Assembly: GCA_006384855.1 (NCBI GenBank) | Contig: VCJN01003152.1 | Coordinates: 50,494-114,493 of the forward strand | From: Tetraselmis striata | Lineage: Eukaryota > Chlorophyta > Chlorodendrophyceae > Chlorodendrales > Chlorodendraceae | Reading direction: 5' to 3' | Length of the DNA: 64,000 nt | Part shown: positions 34,860 to 46,375 of the stretch, in pieces | Layout: each line of letters starts with the position of its first letter | Numbering within the stretch: the stretch's first letter is position 1 | Made by a program: the position numbers and the translations under genes | The notes under the pieces: model-generated | Told to the model about the DNA's origin: nothing | Databases searched by the model: none | Seen by the model: only the letters and a program-made list of their open reading frames with translations

Positions 34860-35710
34860 TCAACGCGCTCGCTCAGCACGCCACGGACGAGCTAAGCGCC
34901 GCCGAGCAGGAACGAGCAATGTGGCGCGAGCTCCGTGCGGCGGCGCGTCGGTTTAGGCGGTGTTGGAGATCGTCCCTCGACTCGCTGCGGCGGAGCGCGT
35001 TAACGTGGAGCGCAAGACCGCACTCCGTGACGCCGCCGCCACCCAAGCGCAACTCTACATGACGCAAAATGCGGCGAGTCGTGTTGGAGTGTCTATGTCT
35101 ACCGCCGCGTCCGGGGCCGCGCCGCCGACCGACCCCATTGTGTCGGAGGTCGGCAAGAAGCGCAAGCGCGTCCTCACCGACGAGGCTCAAGTTCGCCCTA
35201 CCGATGGCGAAGGCGACTACTGGCTTGACCCGCAACACGCCATTCACCGCATGCACACGTTTCGTGCGAGCCTAATGAAGCTAAGCATACGATTGAAGTT
35301 TATTAGGCGTATAAATGAGTGTGCAAGGGACTTCGTCTTATTGTTAACGATGAACGCGAAGCGCCATAGGCTCTCTCTCCTAGTGAGGGCGCCGAGGTGG
35401 CCGGGGCTTCGGCCGGGCACTTAGTGACAGGTGCGTTAGCGCCCTAGTCAAAGAGCTTGAGTCCCTCTACCTCTCGGTTGCTGAGTTGCCCACTCTCGAG
35501 CACACCGAGCTTCATGTCGTGCACAAGCACAAGAACATGGCACTAGACTTCGATTTTATCGCGCCAAGGGTTCATCCGCCCTCCCGACCGCGATGTCGAC
35601 CCCGTCAACCGCAATGTCCTTCGCATGGTCCGTCACGAACTATAGAAGACGAAGAAAGAGAAAAAATGCCGGACTGCGAGCCAGCGGTTAGTGCGCACCC
35701 GACGCGCACG
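34860..35710 (+). pseudogene. Decayed ORF of a probable mobile element
   Basis: Plus-strand coding-like sequence in shifting frames. A segment at about 34870-34955 reads AEQERAMWRELRAAARRFRR, then a frame change leads to 34960-35250 with PRLAAAERVNVERKTALRD and VSEVGKKRKRVLTDEA. A third segment at about 35430-35570 reads VKELESLYLSVAELPTLEHT. The charged, helical composition suggests a structural or DNA-binding protein of a transposable element. No catalytic motif was recognised. Confidence 0.35.
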
Positions 35711-35775
35711 TAGAACGCGCGAGGGCGCAATTCCAATGCGCGGGCGGACGCGATTTTCCGCGGAGGCCGCTCAGC

Positions 35776-35776
<1 letters not shown>

Positions 35777-35807
<31 letters not shown>
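35777..35807 (+). repeat. Poly-C tract, 31 nt
   Basis: Pure C run followed by a second run at about 35858-35870; intergenic. Confidence 0.95.
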
Positions 35808-35808
<1 letters not shown>

Positions 35809-36570
35809 CCCCCCTCGTATCTGCGGCCGCCTTGGTCATGTCGCCAATGCGCGATCCCCCCCCCCCCCCCACCCCCCCATCGGGCGTTCATGTCCGGCGC
35901 ACAATAATGCTTAGGCCGCAACTCGGCCGCCAAGCCCCCGGGCTGGCTGTAATTTATGGCGCTCATGGTCCCTCTTCATCTCCGTGCTACTGGGCGGGTC
36001 TTGGCTGCTTGCCCTGCGGGTGGCGTCCAGGTGCCGGCGAGTGTCAAACCCAGTCCCAACGGACGTTTGTCGGTTGTTTTGTATCTTTATTGCTTCGTCG
36101 TTAGCTAGCGACAATTTCGAATCGGAATAATTGTCTCCGGTGTTTGCCACGTACGTTCGGCACCGGCTGAAAGTCTCACTTACTACACGCCATGGGAACC
36201 TCGGCTCGGCCGTGCCTGGCGGTGCGCCGAGGCGCGTCCCGCCGCCACCGCGGTACCGACCCCGACGAGGCACCGCTACCTGCCGGAACGCAGGGAGACT
36301 GAGCGATGGCTGTGACTTCTGGGTCGCCATCGCGCACGCCACGCGGGATCGCCAAGTCCTCGCGTAGATGCGGGAAGGCTACTCGATCGAGTGGACCAAG
36401 GACCCCCCGCCCCAACAGCGCAACCCAATCGGCGCTCTGCGTACTAATATCAACATGCCGAATTAGTGACGCATGAGGTTGTCAGTGTAATAATCATTTA
36501 CGGCCTTACGGGCGTGTCGATTGAATCCATCAACCCATACTTGTGTGAAAGGGTGTAGGAGAGCATCACA

Positions 36571-36612
36571 AGCCGCTTAAAAGCGACCCGCAACCTGCAC
36601 GAGGCGGGACGG
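36571..36612 (+). repeat. Double-hairpin repeat, copy 1
   Basis: Related to 53997-54041. Two short inverted repeats in tandem: one around TTAAAA, then CCTGC/GCGGG around ACGAG. Confidence 0.55.
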
Positions 36613-39455
36613 ATGAGTGAAGCGCACCATGTTGAGCGTCTTGGCCAAGCCTGTACGTGTGTACGAAGGTGATCCACGGCCGCCGTATGTGCAGCTTAGG
36701 CAACGGGAAAACGGACAAATCTACGCCGCCTGATGAGGCAACGTGCACGCTCTCGAGCTCCCTTCGAGCTCAGGACCCCGATAAAATCTCTTGCGAGCAG
36801 GACTTGGCGAGCCTGGGTGGTGCACCAAGTGCCCCGCAATGAGAGGGCGCCCCGTTCCGCGGCCAAGCATGCGACAACTCGCACTATCATGTGGCGCACC
36901 CTCTCGCTCACCTCGCCCACCGCCCAAGATGTACTCTGACATGTCCACGACGTCTTAAAGTGGGCCCTCATGTCGCTGCACTATTGTATTTTACCACGCC
37001 GCATCCCGCTTTGCGAGCCCATGTGGCATGCCGCCCAACACTGTGCGCTGAAACCGATTCACAATCGCTGCCTAGGGCACGGCAATGTATAACACAACCC
37101 GTCACTATCGACCTCTATGGCGACGCCCTCATGACCCCCCCCCCCCCTCCTCCCCCCCAACACCCGGCGACGCCAACTACCGTGTGCATCACTTTGTTAT
37201 CAGATACGCCCTCTGATCCCGTATTGGCGGTACCGCATGGTGTCTAGCTCCGTGAATCACAGCTCTCGGTGACGCCGTTAAAAGGCGCCGAGAGTAGGGA
37301 CAGCTATACGTCTGGCTTCATGTCCCTGAGGTCATCCTTGGGCACAATGTTGCCTGTAGGCAGTGCATGCTGGAGCAACTCATCCGCCTACCCGCGTACA
37401 TGGATGCCCATATCTTGAACACAGTGCTCACAAAAGGCGTATGTGATAACAAAGTGATGCATACGGTAGTTGGCGTCGCCGGGTGTTGGGGGGGGGGGGG
37501 GGGTCATGAGGGCGTCGCCATAGAGGTCGATAGTGATGTGTTGTGCTCAGTTGAGGGCAGAATGATCTTGCTCCCAACCACTAGGGCCATGCCGCATCAC
37601 TCCCCACGGTTACGACGTCGACAATTATTGAACCCTAAACCCGGAGTTCCGCTTGCCCCAAGCAGCCTTTCTGGAGCTGCTAGATATCTAGTTCATCTCC
37701 GAGACTCGGCCGCGCGTCTCCCCTACGTCTGCCCGATACGTCGCGCTCGTTCGGACGAGTTAGGGAGCCCCGTACAATGTCTAGGCCTTTAATTGTGACT
37801 AAGTTGCCTTTCTATCGGAGCGGTTTTGGCCATGGTGGCCTATGGTGTCAGCAAAACGCGAATCCGTAATGGGGGTGGTCAATCGGGCGGCAGTCGCGAG
37901 GGTGGACCTCGCGCCCGCCGTCTTGGAACATTCACGCGCCCCCAGCAAGCCATGATCGACCTATATCGTCAACGGGCGCAAGGGGTAGGCCTACGGAGTG
38001 GATGGAAGCTGGTGGGCTGGCCGAGGGTGTGATGCTACCGGATGCGTGATGCGCCCGCCGTGCCGGGCGGCGACACGAACCTGCGGCGCAAGGGTGCGGC
38101 ATGCGCGGGATCCGGTTATTCGTAACGTATTCAAATCGCGAAATGTCGCACGGGTTGCCGCGGGACGAAGCGATGTGGCATGAGCTAGGCAGGAAGAAGT
38201 ACCCGGCAGCGACCTCTAGTAGCCCACGCGGAGTCTTGACCGTCCTCGTGGCGGGGATGGCCATGCACTGTCCACATCCCCAACTCCGCGTCGAGTTGGT
38301 CAAACAAGACCCGTTCCACACAAGTGGCATGGAGAGTGCCCACTTCATCCCCAATCCGATAGTTGTTGGCATGGTCTAGGAATGCCGTCATCTTCTTTAG
38401 CGAGCTCGACGCAGCCTCCGCCTCCCGCTCTATCACCCGGGCGTCCGCATCGTCGAGCGAGGTGGGCAGCAAAAGCCACATAAAGGCGCCCCCACGCCTC
38501 GCGCACCGCCGTCGTGGCGTATCGGGCTTACTACCCACGAGTGTCGTTGAGAAAGTGATCAAAATGGCGGGCGGCGGAAGAAGTTGTATTGAAGCTGCTT
38601 CGGCGAAATACTGAAGTTGTAATGTGGGTCAGATAAACCAACGGTGGGGGTGTTGGTGTCGGTCCTAGTGAGGAACCTCGCAAGGATGTCGTTCATGCAA
38701 CCAAGGAGGTACCTACTAGTGAGGAGCCTGCATGTACTCGCACTGTGTACATCGATCGCTGCTAGACATGATAGCGCGGCGCGAGCGCAGCCCTCATATC
38801 GCGCGGCCGCGCGAATAAGTTCATTCGTGAACCAAGAACCGGAGCAGTTCGTGGTAATAGTTGCTATATACCGTCATGCTTACGGCACCTCTGTGCATCC
38901 AATTACGACAGCGTTATTGCCAACATGGACCTGAATAATTATATAGGAGGAGGGTTGGCGGTAGACGATTCTCGCCGTCTCGCAGAGACTGCATGAGCCG
39001 CTGGGCGCAGCATGGAATGTGACAAGGATAGCCGCCGCTCCGTTGCGAGGCATGAAATGATGAAAATGATGCACACACAGTCACGCACTACCGGGGCAGT
39101 GGGTTGTTTTGTGCGGACTATACAAGCTCATCCAAATTGACTCTTCCGGGGTTGTCATGCTTGGACGAAGTCTACTGGCATGCTACCCGTAGTTTTTGTG
39201 AAAAAACACTGCAGTGCTGTACCATTTTTAATGCTATCCAGCCCGTGCCCGTGCACATCCTACAATTACCATCGATATGCACACTATAAAAACAGTTCAA
39301 AATTATTGGCAAGGCGGAGGGGTACTCGCATTCGCCGGTTTGCAGACTTCAATGCCGTCACCATCACGGATACCGCATGGCCAACGGTATATCGCACATT
39401 CCCATTAGCGACCGCTAAGGCACTTCAAATTTAGTGTGGTCCGTTTTAGTGTGGT

Positions 39456-39536
39456 ACGTGGCGCGGGAAAGTGGATGTTTTAAAATGCACAATATTGCAC
39501 GTGGCGCGGGAAAGTGGATGTTTTAAAATGCACAAT
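39456..39536 (+). repeat. 43-bp tandem duplication
   Basis: The unit beginning ACGTGGCGCGGGAAAGTGG is present at 39456-39498 and again from 39499 for about 38 bp with no mismatch seen, suggesting a recent duplication. Confidence 0.9.
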
Positions 39537-40903
39537 ATATAATGTCAGCACGGACCTACCGTCGTATGGGACTGTATCTTTCCGTCGTGAAACGGGGTGG
39601 GACACGCTACTATCTATCTGCCCAGCATCGCGTGGCATGAGCGCTCGTGTACCCCTATCACGTGCTCATGCATACCGGAAAATGCAAAAAATCCGCCAGC
39701 TTGGTTACTACATGATCATTGGACGACTTGGTGTAGGTAGCCCGAGCCGTGAAGCACGTACCGCAGCGCTCTCTTCCGCGCACACGCAATTTACAACCAA
39801 TTAATATCACTACGCACTGCGCGATATCGCGCACGATACCAACTGGCGATTAGAGCAGGGATAGGTACGGTAGGCTTCGGGTAGATCCCCTGGACTGCGT
39901 TACCGTGGCGTCATGATTATTAAATGAAAATGGGGGCTGGTGTAAACTCGGGCGGCGCTGCGCCCTTTTGGTAACTCGAATTTTCACACGCTTACATCGC
40001 ATTGTACAGTGTTGAATCAATCCTGCCCCATATGTGGCATGTGCAGTCAACAGGCTATGGCACCTGAAACCCTACTTAGGTTTGGCGCCCGTGCTTATTT
40101 GGCTCGCCGAGTACGGCGACCTACCCAAACTGGGGTTGCCAAAAAATAAAGTGTAGTGTACCCTGTATACGCTGTCTGGAATCAGACACCATCCAGGTAC
40201 GGTCAGCACCCCATTGTAATGGCGTGATGGCATTGACATCCTTCTTGATAACTTTATTCAGTCTACATGGTGAGCAAGCGAGCACTGGCTTCGAGACATG
40301 ACATCATGCGCACGCTCAATGTTGCCCACCTTGCAACCATGCCGCATTTGCTGAGCCCATAAGGGGTAGTAAGCACTAGCAAGTACCAAGATAACAGCCC
40401 GCGGATGCTACGCTCATCAAGGTCGAAATACAACAATGCGACTTCATGAACTGCGTGCGTGGCTATGTTCAAGCACAAGGTGACTGCGTTCTCACCATCC
40501 AGGGATGAGGATGGTCAAGCTGCATCAACCCCAAATGGGATATATGACGTTGAGTATCTGGAGTCCAGGAAATCACAATCCATGCGCTGGGTGTGTTATT
40601 GAAGGCAATCAGCCAAACCACGGCCCTCGCAAACGGCGCTGCACGCTAATTGGCAGGGCGCTTGACCCTGGGGAAAGGGTGGATGGGGTGGGAGGGGAGG
40701 GAGGGGGCGAGGAAACAGAGTGTTGAGGCTGACATATAAGTTGCGTTCGTCGGAGCGGTTACGGAGCAGTGCTGTCGGTGCCAGCAAGCTTCCGCCCTCT
40801 GTAGCGACCGCATGGCGCACAGCTCTCTGCTGGAACATTGGGGGCCGAGCGTAGTGGCTCAGGGGGCCGAACGGCCTCGGAGGATTTCAGAGCTGTCAGG
40901 GGC

Positions 40904-43039
40904 TCACACGCCCGCCGCCTGGGGGCACCTCTGGCCCCGCTCCACCGCCTCTGTGATCTTGCGCAGCAGCACCGCCGGGTTGGTCTCCTTCCAGGCGAAC
41001 GCCTCCGTTCCCGAGGCGGCGCAGTAGTGGTCCTGTGAGAAGCGGCGCAGCTCAGCTCAGACGGGCCAAAGTGTGGCGCCAGACAATTGGCTCACAACCT
41101 AGACAACACGCAATGCTGATGTACTGCCTATTACACACATTCATAGCAGACTCAACTCATCCGGACACAGATAGCTCTCTTTCCGTCGGGGGGGGGGGGG
41201 GGGGGGGTGAGGGCGGCAGATTGATAATCTATACCATAACCAAGGCATGGTTGCGGCACTCGATAGGCTGGTAGGTAGGCAGAAACGAAGAGGCGTAGCC
41301 TGTGCATGTGCGTGTGTGGTGGAAAGGTTGGGGGGGGGGGGGGGGGGGCAAGAGACAGCGGGCTCACCTTATTGTATGAGTTGCTGCACTTCAAGACGGC
41401 GGCCACGAGCGACTGCTTGACGTCCTCTATCTTGACCTGCCCTGTGTGCTCCGCGTCCAGCTCGAAGAACAGGCGGTCGATGTCACGCCCCGGAAGAATA
41501 TCCTGCAGGAGCGGGAGCCGCAGCATCTCAGTAGGTTCAGAGCAGCGCAGGCACAGCGGAGGAGAGCTCAAAGTTTTAGGGTTTTGTTGAAAACGACATT
41601 CATGTTTAGGGCTTGGTTAAGCCCAAAATACGCTGAAAACCAGCCGGCGGCGCACCTCCAGCGCCTTGTGCAGGCACCAGTTGGAGACTTTGCCGGGTTC
41701 CTTGGGCGTGTTGAGTGCAAAGAGGTCGAAGGTGGAGCCGTTCTGCCGGCTGTGCTCCACACCCTTGAGCCCGCAGTCCATGCACTTCCCGGGCACCTGC
41801 TCCTTGCTCCTGCCGATGATCTGCAGGCAAAGCCGCATGCCGGTATGAGGGGCGTGCTGCGCGTAGATCGGCGATTTTTGTTATTTTGTTCTTTGTTAAA
41901 TCGTAATGATAAAGTCTTTCCTACCAAAACAAAGAATTATCTTATGCTTGTTGCATCAGCGTCCCTGGGACATTAAATTTGGTTTGTGCGCCAGACAATG
42001 ACAGATTTTGCACAACCGAGTCAAAAATTCCGTGCTACATTTGTATAACATTCTGATATACTTTTCGATAATGCAGCTTTCTTCTTTGCAATAGGGGCAA
42101 ACACAAGAGCGAACCTACCGGCAATGGCGTAGTTATGAATGAATGAATGTAAATGAATTCGCGTGTAAAGCAACAACAAGTGAAATAGTGATGTAAGAAA
42201 CAGCGGGCGCACGTACCCTGGCCGGGTTGCCGACAGCGGTGGCCCCTGTTGGGATGTCCTTCAGCACCACGGAGCCGCCGCCGATCTTGGCGTTGTCGCC
42301 GATGCTGATGTTCCCGATGACAAGCGCGCCAGCGCCCACCAGCACCCCGGAGCCGAGCTTGGGGTGGCGGTCGTGGCCGTCCTTGCCGGATGCGCCCAGC
42401 GTGACGTTGTGCAGCAGCGAGCTGTCGTCCCCTGTCGCGCACATCCGGAAAGCGCAGCGCCCACCGAATCAGCAGCCGAGACACGTCACCAGAACAATAT
42501 CGCCTGTATCACTGCGCGGGTTTGCACAGCTATCTGCAGCACGGTGGGCGGGCATTGCTCGTGCACTGTGAAAGGTGCGGCCTTAGTTACAGCAGTGCAC
42601 GAATGTCGCTGTGTCTGACAACGGTATCGGCACCAGCAACATGCTCAAAGCACTGCGTGGACCCTGTGCATATTTGTTCAGATTACAAGACTAAATCTAA
42701 CAAAAAAATCTCCGCGTACATGATGGATACTCAATGACACTATTCTGGAACCAGTGTCGCTATGAGCTCGTTAACGGGGTTGAGCCCTGATCATGGCATC
42801 ATGTCGCTGTGCCAATTGGAGCTGCAGATTCCTGGCTGCTAATGTATATGTATGTCATGTACACTCAGACTACAGCCCAAAAGGGGCTGGGTGATGCCCT
42901 TTAGCTAGCTCCACGTCTCCAAGCCGGGCGCATTTTACCATACCATAACACATAGTGTTCATCGTATAGGAATGTCATTGTTTTCCCTGGGGCTTTGGGG
43001 TAGATGGTGATTCAGGAGGGGGATGGGGATAGAAACAGG

Positions 43040-43070
<31 letters not shown>

Positions 43071-44707
43071 CGGCACACACCGACGTAGGCCGTCTCGCCA
43101 ATCACTACCCCGGTTGCGTGATCCTGCATGCAAGCGGCGGTGGGCTCAGTCAATGCAGGGCTGCATGCCTCTGTATGATGGTGTGTGAGTATGTCCCCAT
43201 GTGTGAGTGATTGCATGTGTGAGCGAGTGCATACGCGGGGTGGGGAAGGGGAGGAAGGGTGAGGGGTGTCCGAGCGAGGACGCACAATCATGACTCGCCG
43301 CCCAATGGTGGCAGCAGGGTGTATGTCCACGCCCAGCCTTTGACTCACCGAGGCCTGGATCTGCACCATCACGGATGCGCTCCTAGCTTGTCAGCACACT
43401 TCCCCTCCCCCCCCCCCCCCCCCCCCCCCCCCTGCGCGCGCGCGGTGGGTGTGTGTCTGTGCTGGGTGTGAGCATGGAGGCGGCGTGGGATGATAGTGGC
43501 TGACAACCTGCATGGCCATCCACTTGCGGTCGTGGTGCCATAGCACGTGCGCAACGCGGTGTGCTTGGATGGCCAGATAGCCCTTGAAGAACATCAGCAC
43601 CTGTATGGCGCGACGCGTTCAAAGCCACGCGGGATGCCCTATCAGCAGGAGACTCCCGTGCGAAAGATAGGGGAGGGGCGGTGGGGAAGAGGGGGGGGGG
43701 GGGTTGTAAAGGGATGCCAGCTCGCCTGCAGCGTGCCATGGCACGCCTCGTCGCGCTCCTTCACCGCGATAAGATCCGCGCGGATGTGGCTGCTGAGGGT
43801 GCCGCCGGCCTCCACGGATTCCGGGCTGGCCAGCACATCCCGGAATAGGCGGTGCAGCTGGCGGCGGGGGTGGTTCCAGCTGGAGAGCGTGTTGCCCAGG
43901 ATATGCGCCAGTGCGCTCTCCAGGTCCGATTGCCGCAGGATGGCGTTCCGCAGCCGGCGCCGCAGGGCGGGCTGTCCCCCAAACACACACACACACACAC
44001 ACGCACACGCACACGCACACACACTTCAGCCGCCCAATCAGGCAAAGCCTGGCCCGTCTCCCCTTCCTCCGACTGCACACCAACCAGCCCAGGCAGTTTG
44101 CCCGTATACTACTGCAAGCACAAGTGAGTGCCGGTACGGCAACGACAGGGAAGCTGCGCGTCGTGGTACGACATGGTAGTACGCCCTGGTCCCTAGTCAG
44201 TTTGTGGGTGCGATGCAGCTGAGATCAGTTGCGACATGTTGCGGCGGAGGGCGCGTTCCCGCCGCGGCCACTTCGCGTCCACAGACAGGTGTACAGTGCG
44301 GGGGGACTAGCCAGCAGCGACGCACCTCGCTCATAAGAACCTTTGCGGCCTCCATGCGCACCTGCATAGCCGGGTGGCGGTTGACAACCTCAGTGATACG
44401 TAACCAGGCCCCGGGGGCAGTGCCGATCGCCCGGACGACAGTTCTAGGGTAAGTGTGCTGTGCTGCGCTGTCGACACCGGCGGAGGAACTCAGTACGCCA
44501 TCGGTCATCGCTCGCCCGGCGCGGTTCGAAAGGCGCCCGCGGGCTCACCTGCAGCCACACGACGTCGCTCTCCACGTTCATCCATCTAGCACTGTCTATG
44601 TCGGTCAGCGAAGGCTGAGCAGTTGCGTCGCTTCGCCGCCGTTTCAATAGGGCCACGGCGGCGGCACCCGCCACAGCCGCCGCGGACGACAGCAGCAGCA
44701 GCGGCAT
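40904..44707 (-). CDS. SAT: Serine O-acetyltransferase with C-terminal EF-hand-like extension
   Basis: Transfers acetyl from acetyl-CoA to L-serine, the first step of cysteine synthesis. Ten exons: 44707-44549, 44361-44326, 43971-43726, 43600-43508, 43360-43286, 43123-43081, 42431-42217, 41820-41656, 41502-41368 and 41032-40904. They give 1296 nt, 431 aa, with all phases matching. The N-terminus is hydrophobic then basic (LLLLSSAAAVAG...KRRR), a possible signal anchor or targeting peptide. Family motifs: IRADLIAVKERD, FKGYLAIQAHR, VDIHPAATIG (Asp190), DHATGVVIGE (His205), then the hexapeptide repeats LLHNVTLGASGK, GDRHPKLG-like and AVGNPAR. Asp190 and His205 have the 15-residue spacing of E. 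coli CysE Asp143/His158. After NPAR (289) about 140 residues extend the enzyme. They include CMDC and an EF-hand-like helix and loop DAEHTGQVKIED (360-371). Intron 3 begins GCGAGC, a GC-AG intron. Confidence 0.94.
41188..41207 (+). repeat. Poly-G tract, 20 nt
   Basis: In the last intron of the serine acetyltransferase gene, with a second run at 41330-41348; both are poly-C on the coding strand. Confidence 0.95.
43043..43070 (+). repeat. Poly-G tract, 28 nt
   Basis: Starts 10 bp inside intron 6 of the serine acetyltransferase gene; poly-C on the coding strand. Confidence 0.95.
43407..43432 (+). repeat. Poly-C tract, 26 nt
   Basis: In intron 4 of the serine acetyltransferase gene; here G is on the coding strand. 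Confidence 0.95.
43981..44023. repeat. (CA)n microsatellite
   Basis: CA repeat with CG interruptions in intron 2 of the serine acetyltransferase gene, 9 bp from the exon 3 acceptor. Confidence 0.9.
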
Positions 44708-46375
44708 TATCCTGGCCTGCCTAGCTGCGGTGGCCCTGTGCAGTGACCCTCAGCACGGCGTCGGCAGGCAGGTGCGGTAGCAAACCGTCCGTTCCCGGGT
44801 GTCTGAAGTAACTCGAGTTTTGCTGGTCCTTCGTGCGGGGGGCTGGGGAATGGCAGGCGACCCGGGGCCTGCTGTAGGCGCAAAGCCAGGCGCAAGCAAA
44901 AGGATCCTCGTCGCGGACGTAACGATGGTGACACTCCAGTTTGTTTTGTCGGCCAGGGGTCTGCACCAATAAGGATAACACAGGAAACACACATGATCAC
45001 AATTAATACGCACTATATGTACTGATGGCCGCCAGGTTTTAGGGTTTATCGTCGCGGTGCGTCAGTTCGCTACCAGGCGCACTTTATACCTTGCAGAGTA
45101 CATGCCAATAATAATAGTCGCAAATGAAAAAGCACCACCTTGTGGTACAGCGGGGCCTTTGCCTGCCCTTCCCATGGGCAAAACCATCCTGGCTAGAGGC
45201 TATAAACCCGCCAAGCTGCGGATTGAGGGCACGAGGGCCCCCTCACATGGCCGCCAGTCAATGCAATTTGGACAAGTCATTCTCAATTATCGCATGTGTG
45301 TGGTTATTGAGTTCGGCCTTGCTGCTGATACATCTGCAAGAGATGCGAGGGGAAAGGTAGGGAAGGGAGAGGGGGCGTGTGAGCGGAGAGGATGTCAGTG
45401 GAGCATCACAATGTACGGCATCAGGGGATTTGCGGACATTACATGTGTTCAAATCCGTGCATGTCAACACTAATACAATAACAAAATAAAACACATCCCC
45501 GTTCTAAACTGGAAGCCACGGGCAGGTACCTTGAAGGGTGCGCACCGAGACTGTATACATTTTTCGTTCATTCAAACGCATCGATGCGCATGATCCCACA
45601 TGCAGGCGCAGCCGTATTGAGAAACATATATGATCAGATACTGTATGAATAATATCCCAACTATGATAAAAAGTGTGGGTGTTTCCCGTTTCGGTACGCT
45701 GTGTTCCTCGAGTGGCAAGCGTAAGTCTGGTTGATTAGCGGATGCGCCGTCACAGGGAGCACAGAGCTTGAGCACCCGCATCTCGCCAGCTCGCGCTCCA
45801 GTAGTGATTTAAGTTGCGCTTTCAGGAGGCCATCTTGCTGTTAGAGGCATGCGCCACCTGCTCCCTCCACACTATCAGCCCCCCCCCCCCCCCCCCCCGG
45901 CCTTCTGTGAGGCTGGAACAGGAAAGTAAAGCGCCTCAGGTGCGAAGGCTTGTACTCCCACAGGACTATGCTTCAGCACAACGCGGGTGGGGTCGGGGGG
46001 GGAGCACAATCAGGCGGCATTCACGTATTGTATAGCAATGCATACTGCTGTGCGTGCAGCAGGAGGGGTTTGGTTACGTAATTTTTAGGAACCTTGTTAC
46101 TGTCCTTCAGCATCTGCCTAACTGTTGCCCCTTGGCATGCCACCTAGCGACGTCTCTCCCCCTCATGCACCTCTGCCACCCACCGCCTGATACTGCGGCC
46201 CAACCTGTGCATGCAGTTATTATGTCATATTACATTTCATAATAAAAGAACATGGCCAGTTTTAAGTTATCAGAGTGCGCCACCATACTATCTGAACCGT
46301 TGAGCAAAATGAAGCTGGCGGTTCTCAGCATAATTGTGGTGACGTTGTGTATCATAGTTTCTATTTTCTACTAGC
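44708..46375. other. Intergenic between cyclase and serine acetyltransferase genes
   Basis: No gene recognised. Contains a poly-C run at 45879-45898. Presumably holds the cyclase 3' flank and the serine acetyltransferase promoter. Confidence 0.6.

Larger units (their letters stand above)
35808..40903. other. Repeat-rich intergenic region, no gene recognised
   Basis: Many short open frames without family motifs. Charged frames at 37826-38030 (+) and 38562-38185 (-) may be further element relics. It contains the double-hairpin repeat at 36571-36612, a poly-G run at about 37490-37502 and a 43-bp tandem duplication at 39456-39536. Confidence 0.45.
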
